Source: an uncultured Muribaculaceae bacterium | Lineage (GTDB): Bacteria > Bacteroidota > Bacteroidia > Bacteroidales > Muribaculaceae | Assembly: GCA_938039795.1 (NCBI GenBank) | Contig: CALHWU010000167.1 | Coordinates: 1 to 5,432 of the forward strand | Length of the DNA: 5,432 nucleotides | Reading direction: 5' to 3' | In this document: positions 1 to 5,268 of the stretch, in pieces | Layout: each line of letters begins with the position of its first letter | Position numbering within the stretch: position 1 is the first letter of the stretch | Position numbers and translations under genes: made by a program | The notes under the pieces: model-generated | Databases searched by the model: none | Seen by the model: the letters and a program-made list of their open reading frames with translations, nothing else | Told to the model about the DNA's origin: nothing

Positions 1-572
1 CCATAATCACCGTGGCTGATTTTATCGGGCCGATCATGACGCTTTGTCTGTCAAAACGCGGCATTCTGGTCAAACAGGAATACATATCCGGCAACCGCAT
101 GGAGATGACTTTCGATATGCCTCTGGGAGAAATCGTCATAGATTTCTACGACAAGCTCAAGAGTATATCGAAAGGTTATGCTTCGTTTGACTATCATCTG
201 CATGATTTCCGCGAGTCGAAACTCGTCAAGCTTGATATACTGCTTAACGGTGAAAGTGTCGATGCATTGTCGACACTCACACATGCCGACAACGCCGTGA
301 CTTTCGGACGCCGCATGTGTGAGAAACTAAAGGAACTGATACCCCGTCAACAGTTCGATATAGCGATTCAGGCGGCGATAGGGGCGAAGATCATTGCCCG
401 CGAGACTATCAAGGCAGTCAGAAAGGATGTCACGGCGAAGTGTTACGGCGGCGATATCTCCCGAAAACGAAAGCTTCTTGAAAAACAGAAAAAAGGCAAA
501 AAGCGCATGAAACAGATAGGTTCCGTAGAGGTGCCTCAGAAAGCTTTCCTGGCGGTGCTTAAACTTGACTGA
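1..572 (+). CDS. lepA: Elongation factor 4 (LepA), C-terminal part, 5' end outside window
   Basis: LepA/EF4 is a ribosome-associated translational GTPase that acts on stalled or mis-translocated ribosomes and affects ribosome biogenesis. Only about the last 190 of some 595-600 residues are present; the reading frame is open from base 3 and continues off the left edge, so the GTG at 12 is not a true start. The visible part covers the EF-G domain V-like region (GEIVIDFYDKLKSISKGYAS) and the LepA-specific C-terminal domain with its hallmark stretches IPRQQFDIAIQAAIGAKIIA, RKDVTAKCYGGDISRKRKLL and KKRMKQIGSVEVPQKAFLAV. These align almost residue for residue with E. coli LepA as I recall it. One local difference is THADNA where E. 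coli has THRDN. The gene ends with TGA at 570-572. No terminator hairpin follows, so readthrough into nhaA, 75 bp downstream, is possible. Confidence 0.97.
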   Translation, partial: IITVADFIGPIMTLCLSKRGILVKQEYISGNRMEMTFDMPLGEIVIDFYDKLKSISKGYASFDYHLHDFRESKLVKLDILLNGESVDALSTLTHADNAVTFGRRMCEKLKELIPRQQFDIAIQAAIGAKIIARETIKAVRKDVTAKCYGGDISRKRKLLEKQKKGKKRMKQIGSVEVPQKAFLAVLKLD

Positions 573-605
573 AGCCACGCCGTTCCTGTGTGATACATGG
601 ATTAA

Positions 606-613
606 TTTATTTG
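606..613 (+). promoter_or_regulatory. Weak candidate -7 element upstream of nhaA
   Basis: TTTATTTG matches the Bacteroidetes -7 consensus TAnnTTTG at five of six fixed positions and lies 34 bp before the nhaA ATG. No TTTG-like -33 box is visible about 20 bp upstream. nhaA may therefore have a weak promoter of its own, or be read through from lepA, since no terminator lies between them. This is inference from a single short motif. Confidence 0.25.
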
Positions 614-647
614 TGCCAACTACTCTCCTCGTCAATGACCTAACCAA

Positions 648-2084
648 ATGACAAGCGAAGACAACAACATTGTGGAAAGTGAGCACCACGCTCCCTTTTT
701 CGCGGCCCGACAGGCCATACGCCGTCATGCTACAGGCGGCAATATATTGATCGTAGCCACCATCCTTGCTATGGTAGTGGCCAATATTCCGGCCATAAAC
801 CATTATTATTTTGATTTTTGGGAGCACGAGGTGCGGCTTCAGATCGGGGATTTCAATCTGTTCTCCCACGGTGGCGAGCCGATGAATATGCTTGAATTCA
901 TCAACGACGCCCTGATGGCCATATTTTTCTTCTCAATAGGCCTTGAGATAAAGCGCGAGGTGCTCGTCGGTGAGCTTTCTTCGTTCAAACAGGCCCTGTT
1001 GCCGATCATGGGCGCCATAGGAGGCATGCTTGTGCCTGTCGGCATATATTATATGCTTTCGAAGGGCACTGATTACGTGGGTGGCTCGGCCATACCTATG
1101 GCTACCGACATAGCCTTCTCGCTTGGAGTGCTGGCCATGCTCGGATCAAGAGTGCCTATCTCTCTCAAGATATTTCTGACCACTCTGGCTGTGGTCGACG
1201 ATATCGGCGGTATCATCGTCATAGCGGCGTTCTATTCCTCGCATATCGAATACATGCTTCTGATATATGCTGCAGCGCTTCTCGGAGTATTGCTTCTCGG
1301 CAGCGTCATGCATATCAAGAGTAAGATTTTTTATCTCGGTATAGGCGGGTGTGTGTGGTTTCTGTTTCTCAATTCGGGTGTTCACCCGACTATTGCCGGC
1401 GTGCTGGTGGCTTTCTGCGTGCCTGCTTCGCCGGTGTTCAAGCCCAGGAGATATGTAAAGATAATTCGTTCGTCGATAGCCCATTTCAAGCATGAAGATG
1501 ACGAAAGGCTTGATAAGTCGAGTATTCTCAACCGGGAGCAGATGGACTGGCTGAAGAAGATCGAATATGCATCCGACAAGGTGATCTCGCCGCTTCAGGA
1601 TCTTGAGGACTCGCTCCATCCGGTGGTCAATAATTTCATTGTGCCCCTGTTTGCATTCGCCAATGCCGGCATATTCCTCCTCAATCTTGATCCGGCATCT
1701 ATAGTCGAAGGCATTTCTCTTGCGATCATATGCGGTCTCGTCATAGGCAAATGCCTGGGCATATTCCTATTCTCGTGGCTGACCGTCAAACTGCACCTTG
1801 CCCCCATGCCTCTCCGGGCCAACTGGAAGATGATGATGTCTGTGGCAATGCTCGGCGGTATCGGTTTTACAGTATCTCTTTTCATCGCCAATCTGTCGTT
1901 TGCCGGAATGGGAGTGCATGGAGCTGATCTCCTCAATCACGCCAAGCTGGGTATTGTCGTCGGTTCGCTTATTTCGGGCATCCTCGGTTTCATCCTGCTC
2001 GGACATACTTTGCCGAAAGGCAATCATTATGTAGAGCAGGACGATGAGCATCCGCTTGCCGAAAATCCTGTGGCTGAAAATTGA
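648..2084 (+). CDS. nhaA: Na+/H+ antiporter NhaA
   Basis: NhaA is an inner-membrane secondary transporter that exports Na+ (or Li+) in exchange for about two H+, handling salt and alkaline stress. The 478-residue product has the family's many hydrophobic helices and the key ion-site motifs. MATDIAFSLG holds Asp154 (E. coli Asp133). AVVDDIGGI holds the adjacent Asp184-Asp185 pair (E. coli Asp163-Asp164). VIGKCLGIF holds Lys368 (E. coli Lys300). Also typical are INDALMAIFF...GLEIKREVLVGEL (85-110), GVHPTIAGV (244-252), VPLFAFANAG (332-341) and MLGGIGFTVSLFIA (401-414). It is about 90 residues longer than E. coli NhaA (388). The extra length is an expanded hydrophilic loop at roughly 262-318 and an acidic tail (462-478). 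The ATG at 648 gives an N terminus ahead of helix I that fits the family; no Shine-Dalgarno is visible. A strong terminator follows within 30 bp. Confidence 0.97.
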   Translation: MTSEDNNIVESEHHAPFFAARQAIRRHATGGNILIVATILAMVVANIPAINHYYFDFWEHEVRLQIGDFNLFSHGGEPMNMLEFINDALMAIFFFSIGLEIKREVLVGELSSFKQALLPIMGAIGGMLVPVGIYYMLSKGTDYVGGSAIPMATDIAFSLGVLAMLGSRVPISLKIFLTTLAVVDDIGGIIVIAAFYSSHIEYMLLIYAAALLGVLLLGSVMHIKSKIFYLGIGGCVWFLFLNSGVHPTIAGVLVAFCVPASPVFKPRRYVKIIRSSIAHFKHEDDERLDKSSILNREQMDWLKKIEYASDKVISPLQDLEDSLHPVVNNFIVPLFAFANAGIFLLNLDPASIVEGISLAIICGLVIGKCLGIFLFSWLTVKLHLAPMPLRANWKMMMSVAMLGGIGFTVSLFIANLSFAGMGVHGADLLNHAKLGIVVGSLISGILGFILLGHTLPKGNHYVEQDDEHPLAENPVAEN

Positions 2085-2112
2085 TCTGAACCGATAGAAT
2101 TTCTGAAAGATC

Positions 2113-2155
2113 ACTGCGCCGCATAGCCAAAAGAGGCTGTGCGGCGTAGTTTTTT
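2113..2155 (+). terminator. Intrinsic terminator after nhaA
   Basis: A 16-bp inverted repeat (2113-2128 with 2135-2150) is fully paired with two G-U wobbles (2116/2147 and 2124/2139). It has a 6-nt AAAAGA loop and runs directly into six T residues (2150-2155). It begins 28 bp after the nhaA stop codon and should end that transcript, making rprXY a separate transcription unit. Confidence 0.93.
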
Positions 2156-2164
2156 ATCATGAAA

Positions 2165-2196
2165 TTTGCACTTTTCACATTTAAGTGTTAATTTTG
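2165..2196 (+). promoter_or_regulatory. Bacteroidetes primary-sigma promoter for rprXY
   Basis: TTTG at 2165-2168 (followed by C) and TAATTTTG at 2189-2196 are separated by exactly 20 bp. They match the TTTG / TAnnTTTG promoter consensus known for Bacteroides. The expected transcription start is near 2200, giving an rprX leader of about 120 nt. It lies just downstream of the nhaA terminator, so rprXY can be transcribed independently. Confidence 0.75.
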
Positions 2197-2201
2197 GGGT
2201 G

Positions 2202-2265
2202 AATTGTTAAAACGGGCGCCTTGACTTTTTTTATGCTCCGATAACAATTATGCCCTTTCAGGCGT
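2202..2265 (+). promoter_or_regulatory. Candidate structured 5' leader of rprX
   Basis: AATTGTTA (2202-2209) pairs perfectly with TAACAATT (2242-2249). After a small internal loop, the stem can continue with CGGGC (2213-2217) against 2235-2240 with one bulge, closed by a T-rich loop. A second small hairpin, ATGCC (2250-2254) with GGCGT (2261-2265), abuts the first and could stack on it. The first arm starts almost at the predicted transcription start. Pairing is seen by eye; folding energy was not computed and no known riboswitch family is recognised. The rest of the intergenic region (2266-2319) is A/T-rich with nothing else I can assign. Confidence 0.35.
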
Positions 2266-2319
2266 TAACATAATAAATACAAAAAATAGCGGCATCCGTC
2301 ATAGGTTGTCATTTATAAT

Positions 2320-3834
2320 ATGAAGAAATCTACAATCTGGGCAATCACCATCATCATGGCTCTCACGTTCGCAGGGCTTCTCTATGTACAGGTCATGTAC
2401 ATGAAGAACATACTGCGTATGCGCGATGATCAGTTCGCCGAAGGAGTGAAACGCTCTCTTTATGCTGTGACAGGCAATCTGGAGCAGGACGAGACGCAGT
2501 ATTTTCTCGAGGACGACGTGGCCCGGATAGAAACTTCAGTGCTACCGCGTTACTCGTCGGCATCGGGTGAGCAGGGGGGCATACAGTATTCGTTCACCAC
2601 TCCCGAGGGCAAGAAAGGCGCCCTTACTCTGCAGGGTGATCTTAACGCTCTCGATCCCACTGTCAATCTGGCTCCGCGGCAGCGATCCACCCATGAGATC
2701 CTTCAGGAGCAGTATCTCAAGCAGCGCACTCTGATGAATGAGGTGATACTCCGCATGATAAGCCAGTCGAGCACACGGCCGATAGCAGAGAGGGCCGATT
2801 CAGGCAAGGTGGCGACATATCTTAAGATGGAGCTGGCCAACAACGGTCTCGAACTGCCGTTTGAGTTCGCCGTAGTCAACCGTCAGGGCGCCAATGTCTA
2901 CCGGTCGTCGGGATACAATCCCGAACAGGTAGGCAACGACAACATGTTTGTACAGACGCTCTTCCCAAACGATACCCGCAACCTGATGTATTATCTCAAG
3001 GTCTATTTCCCCACCAAGCGCGACTACATAATGTCGTCGCTCAACTATATAATACCGGCGTTCATCATGACGTTCGTGTTGCTTGTGGTCTTTGTCATAA
3101 CGATATATCTGACTTTCCGCCAGAAGAAACTTACCGACATGAAAAACGACTTCATCAACAACATGACCCATGAGTTCAAGACGCCGATATCCACCATATC
3201 TCTCGCCGCCCAGATGCTCAACGACACGTCGGTGCGTAAGTCGCCCAACATGCTTGAGCATATCTCCAACGTGATCAACGACGAGACAAAACGGCTTCGC
3301 TTCCAGGTGGAGAAAGTGCTTCAGATGTCGATGTTCGAACGTCAGAGAGCAACTCTCAAGCTACAGGACGTGGATGCTAACGCGATTGTAGAGAATATTA
3401 TCCATACATTCAAGATCAAGGTGGAGAAATATGGCGGACATATAGAGGCCGTGCTCGGAGCGGAGCAGTCGATTATACATGTGGATGAAATGCACTTTAC
3501 CAACGTCATATTCAATCTGCTCGACAACGCCGTGAAATATCGCCGGGAAGACGAGCCCTTGAGGCTGACCGTCAGCACCAGGGATGTGACCGGCGGACGT
3601 CTTGAAGTGACTGTCGCTGACAACGGCATCGGCATCCGCCGCGAGGATCTGAAAAAAATATTCGAGAAATTTTATAGAGTGCCTACCGGCAATCTCCATG
3701 ACGTAAAAGGCTTCGGCCTAGGCCTGGCCTACGTCAACAAAATGGTAGGGGAGCTGGGAGGACAGATTACAGTAGAGAGCGAGCTCGGCCAGGGTACTCG
3801 TTTCATAATCACTCTGCCCCTCGCCAAACGATGA
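2320..3834 (+). CDS. rprX: Sensor histidine kinase RprX
   Basis: This is a membrane-bound sensor kinase that should autophosphorylate on histidine and pass the phosphate to RprY, encoded just downstream. The 504-residue order is: N-terminal membrane helix (about 6-26), a periplasmic sensor region (about 28-240) with no domain I recognise, a second membrane helix (about 243-266), then the catalytic half. The DHp helix carries the H-box NNMTHEFKTPIS with His284. The ATPase domain has the N-box (FNLLDNAVKYR, Asn399/Asn403), G1 (DNGIG, 434-438), F-box (FEKFY, 448-452) and G2 (GFGLGLA, 464-470). There is no room for a HAMP domain: only about 17 residues separate helix 2 from His284. The naming rests on resemblance to Bacteroides RprX (start MKKSTIW, same length class) and the RprY partner. 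The ATG at 2320 sits directly before the first membrane helix, with no Shine-Dalgarno. The signal sensed cannot be read from sequence. Confidence 0.9.
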   Translation: MKKSTIWAITIIMALTFAGLLYVQVMYMKNILRMRDDQFAEGVKRSLYAVTGNLEQDETQYFLEDDVARIETSVLPRYSSASGEQGGIQYSFTTPEGKKGALTLQGDLNALDPTVNLAPRQRSTHEILQEQYLKQRTLMNEVILRMISQSSTRPIAERADSGKVATYLKMELANNGLELPFEFAVVNRQGANVYRSSGYNPEQVGNDNMFVQTLFPNDTRNLMYYLKVYFPTKRDYIMSSLNYIIPAFIMTFVLLVVFVITIYLTFRQKKLTDMKNDFINNMTHEFKTPISTISLAAQMLNDTSVRKSPNMLEHISNVINDETKRLRFQVEKVLQMSMFERQRATLKLQDVDANAIVENIIHTFKIKVEKYGGHIEAVLGAEQSIIHVDEMHFTNVIFNLLDNAVKYRREDEPLRLTVSTRDVTGGRLEVTVADNGIGIRREDLKKIFEKFYRVPTGNLHDVKGFGLGLAYVNKMVGELGGQITVESELGQGTRFIITLPLAKR

Positions 3835-3860
3835 ATATCAACACATAAATATTATATATT

Positions 3861-4568
3861 ATGGAAGAACGACTGCGTATACTGCTCTGTGAGGACGACG
3901 AGAATCTCGGAATGCTCCTCCGTGAATACCTGCAGGCCAAAGGCTACAATGCCGATCTCTTCGCTGATGGCGAAAGTGGTTACAAGGCCTTCCTGAAAGG
4001 TAAATACGACTTGTGTGTGCTTGACGTGATGATGCCCAAGAAGGACGGTTTCGCGCTCGCACAGGAAATCCGCACGGTCAATTCGGAAGTGCCTATCATC
4101 TTCCTGACCGCGAAATCAATCAAAGAAGATATTCTTGAAGGCTTCAAGATCGGCGCCGACGACTATATCACCAAACCGTTCTCGATGGAGGAGCTCGTGT
4201 TCAGAATTGAGGCCATACTCCGTCGCGTAAAAGGCAAGAAGGGCAAGGAAATCACGATGTATAAGATCGGCAAGTTTACGTTCGATACACAGAAACAGAC
4301 CCTTATGATCGGTGACAAGATGACGAAACTGACCACCAAGGAGTCGGAACTCCTGAGCCTGCTCTGCGCTCATGTCAACGAGATACTGGAGCGTAACTTC
4401 GCCCTCAAGACTATCTGGATCGACGACAACTACTTCAACGCCCGTTCGATGGACGTCTATATCACGAAGCTCCGTAAGCATCTGCGTGACGATCAGTCAA
4501 TCGAGATCATCAACATCCACGGCAAGGGCTACAAGCTCATCGCTCCCGAAGCGGAGGCCGAAGCTTGA
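3861..4568 (+). CDS. rprY: OmpR-family response regulator RprY
   Basis: This is a cytoplasmic transcription factor activated by phosphoryl transfer, almost certainly from RprX, which ends 26 bp upstream. The 235-residue product has a receiver domain (about 5-120) with the acidic pair Asp12/Asp13, phospho-acceptor Asp55 in LDVMMPKKDG, Thr83 in FLTAK and Lys105 in ITKPFS. A basic linker (KGKKGK, 124-129) leads to a C-terminal winged helix-turn-helix (about 133-227) with TKESELLSLLCAH, the recognition-helix region FNARSMDVYITKLRKHL and the wing IINIHGKGYKL. It closely matches RprY of Bacteroides fragilis and Porphyromonas gingivalis as I remember them. In P. gingivalis, RprY lacks a neighbouring kinase and has been tied to Na+-NQR and stress genes; here the kinase is present. 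The A/T-rich gap before the ATG has no Shine-Dalgarno. A terminator follows. Confidence 0.95.
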   Translation: MEERLRILLCEDDENLGMLLREYLQAKGYNADLFADGESGYKAFLKGKYDLCVLDVMMPKKDGFALAQEIRTVNSEVPIIFLTAKSIKEDILEGFKIGADDYITKPFSMEELVFRIEAILRRVKGKKGKEITMYKIGKFTFDTQKQTLMIGDKMTKLTTKESELLSLLCAHVNEILERNFALKTIWIDDNYFNARSMDVYITKLRKHLRDDQSIEIINIHGKGYKLIAPEAEAEA

Positions 4569-4593
4569 GAAGAAATAATCCTGTAAAACAAAG

Positions 4594-4639
4594 CCGGGCA
4601 GTCGGGGGATAAATCCCCGGGACTGCCCGGATGTTTTTT
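4594..4639. terminator. Bidirectional terminator between rprY and rplS
   Basis: A 10-bp perfect outer stem (4594-4603 with 4621-4630) continues through a small asymmetric internal loop into a 5-bp GGGGA/TCCCC stem (4605-4609 with 4614-4618) capped by TAAA. On the plus strand it is followed by six T (4634-4639). On the minus strand the opposite flank reads CTTTGTTTT (complement of 4584-4592), a less perfect U-tract. It lies 26 bp after the rprY stop codon and 19 bp beyond the rplS stop codon, so it can serve both convergent genes. Confidence 0.9.
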
Positions 4640-4657
4640 GTCGTGATGGCGATGTCT

Positions 4658-5017
4658 TTACTTCGCTACGTTGACGCGGCGCTCCTTGATGCGGGCCTTC
4701 TTGCCGGTCAGGCCGCGGAGGTAGTAAAGTTTGGCGCGACGCACCTTGCCATACTTGTTGACGGTGATAGAGTCGATAAACGGCGACTCGATGGGGAAGA
4801 TACGCTCCACGCCGATATTGTCGCTCATTTTGCGGACGGTGAACCGCTTCTTGTCGCCGTCGCCCGAAATACGGATTACCACACCGCGATACTGCTGGAT
4901 ACGCTCTTTGTTACCCTCTTTGATGCGGTATGCCACGGTGATGGTGTCGCCGGGGCCGAATTCGGGATGTTTCTTGCCGGTAGCATAAGCTTCCTCGACA
5001 ACTTTAATTAAATCCAT
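4658..5017 (-). CDS. rplS: 50S ribosomal protein L19 (bL19)
   Basis: L19 is a bacterial large-subunit protein located at the interface with the 30S subunit. The 119-residue product (E. coli L19 has about 115) shows the family's core: FGPGDTITVAYRIKEGNKER (20-39), YRGVVIRISG (43-52), FTVRKMSDNIGVERIFPIES (59-78), then IDSITV and GKVRRAKLYYLRGLTGKKAR (90-109) followed by IKERR. The ATG at 5017 (reading leftwards) gives the expected MDLIKVVEEA start, and no Shine-Dalgarno is visible before it, as usual in Bacteroidetes. It stands alone, convergent with rprY and divergent from the queA-like gene, rather than in the rpsP-rimM-trmD-rplS operon of proteobacteria. A promoter at 5102-5133 and a structured leader suggest its own regulation. 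Confidence 0.98.
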   Translation of the reverse strand: MDLIKVVEEAYATGKKHPEFGPGDTITVAYRIKEGNKERIQQYRGVVIRISGDGDKKRFTVRKMSDNIGVERIFPIESPFIDSITVNKYGKVRRAKLYYLRGLTGKKARIKERRVNVAK

Positions 5018-5038
5018 TGTGATCGTTTTAATTAAAAT
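5001..5038 (-). promoter_or_regulatory. A/U hairpin presenting the rplS start codon in its loop
   Basis: The self-complementary decamer TTTAATTAAA occurs twice, at 5003-5012 (inside codons 3-5 of rplS) and at 5027-5036 (before the start). In the mRNA the two copies can pair with each other. Adding one U-G and one A-U pair gives a 12-bp stem (5001-5012 with 5027-5038). The 14-nt loop (5013-5026) contains the AUG. Each copy can also fold or dimerise on itself, so this is a structural possibility rather than a known element. Confidence 0.35.
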
Positions 5039-5043
5039 GTTAA

Positions 5044-5082
5044 CATATTAGTCGCAATATGGCCAGGCTGCATGTCCTGCCA
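5044..5082 (-). promoter_or_regulatory. Tandem hairpins in the rplS 5' leader
   Basis: Within the approximately 80-nt leader, two stem-loops lie side by side. The first pairs 5044-5049 with 5056-5061 (6 bp, hexaloop 5050-5055). The second pairs 5060-5067 with 5076-5082 (7 bp with one bulge at 5064, 8-nt loop). They compete for 5060-5061. L19 mRNAs in Firmicutes carry an autoregulatory leader, so an L19-binding role is conceivable, but I cannot match this to a known leader family from sequence alone. Confidence 0.35.
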
Positions 5083-5101
5083 GAGATTACGAATTCGGCT
5101 G

Positions 5102-5133
5102 CAAAGTTACGCTTTTCCCGTGGTTTGGCCAAA
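5102..5133 (-). promoter_or_regulatory. Bacteroidetes promoter for rplS, with upstream A-tract
   Basis: Read on the minus strand, TTTG (complement of 5130-5133) and TAACTTTG (complement of 5102-5109) are separated by exactly 20 bp. This is a full match to the Bacteroides -33/-7 consensus. The predicted start near 5098 gives a leader of about 80 nt. A run of eight A on the minus strand (complement of 5143-5150), just upstream of the -33 box, resembles an UP element, as expected for a strongly expressed ribosomal-protein gene. Confidence 0.78.
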
Positions 5134-5248
5134 TGTAGAGAGTTTTTTTTGCGCTGTGATGGCTGATTATGTGGCTTTTTGTAGGTCATCGGCATTCTCA
5201 GGCTCAAGTAATATGACGCCCGGCAGATGTTATTCGAAGCCTTTTCGC

Positions 5249-5256
5249 TAATTTTG
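5249..5256 (+). promoter_or_regulatory. -7 promoter element of the queA-like gene
   Basis: TAATTTTG (followed by C) is a full match to TAnnTTTG and ends only 12 bp before the ATG at 5269. The predicted transcription start near 5260-5262 gives a leader of roughly 7-9 nt. The -33 position 20 bp upstream (5225-5228, AGAT) does not match TTTG, so the promoter may be weaker or activator-assisted. Apart from this and the rplS signals, the 251-bp divergent intergenic region (5018-5268) holds nothing I can assign; 5151-5240 is featureless to my eye. Confidence 0.6.
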
Positions 5257-5268
5257 CATCAAAATATT

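Noticed and set aside
12..14. GTG at 12 as the start of a small separate gene
   Set aside because: The frame is open upstream to the window edge, and the residues before it continue the LepA alignment, so it is an internal codon.
274..279. THADNA in LepA instead of THRDN as a functional change
   Set aside because: This position appears to vary among LepA orthologues and the surrounding sequence is intact, so I see no ground to call it a defect.
565..569. TTGAC at the end of lepA as a -35/-33 box for nhaA
   Set aside because: It is 36 bp from the candidate -7 element, too far for a promoter pair, and lies in conserved LepA coding sequence (KLD end).
327..869. Long minus-strand open frame spanning the lepA/nhaA junction
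   Set aside because: It lies antisense to two well-recognised genes, its translation resembles no family I know, and no promoter or start context supports it.
2221..2247. E. coli-like TTGACT ... TAACAA promoter in the rprX leader
   Set aside because: Spacing of 15 bp is poor, and Bacteroidetes do not use this consensus; the full-match TTTG-N20-TAnnTTTG just upstream is preferred.
2233..2273. Two tiny upstream open frames in the rprX leader (ATG CTC CGA TAA at 2233; seven codons at 2250-2273)
   Set aside because: Such short frames are expected by chance in 120 nt, and no initiation signal or family resemblance favours them.
4631..5011. Plus-strand open frame of about 126 codons opposite rplS
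   Set aside because: It begins inside the terminator and is the exact antisense of a confidently identified ribosomal protein gene; its apparent hydrophobic character follows from the complement.
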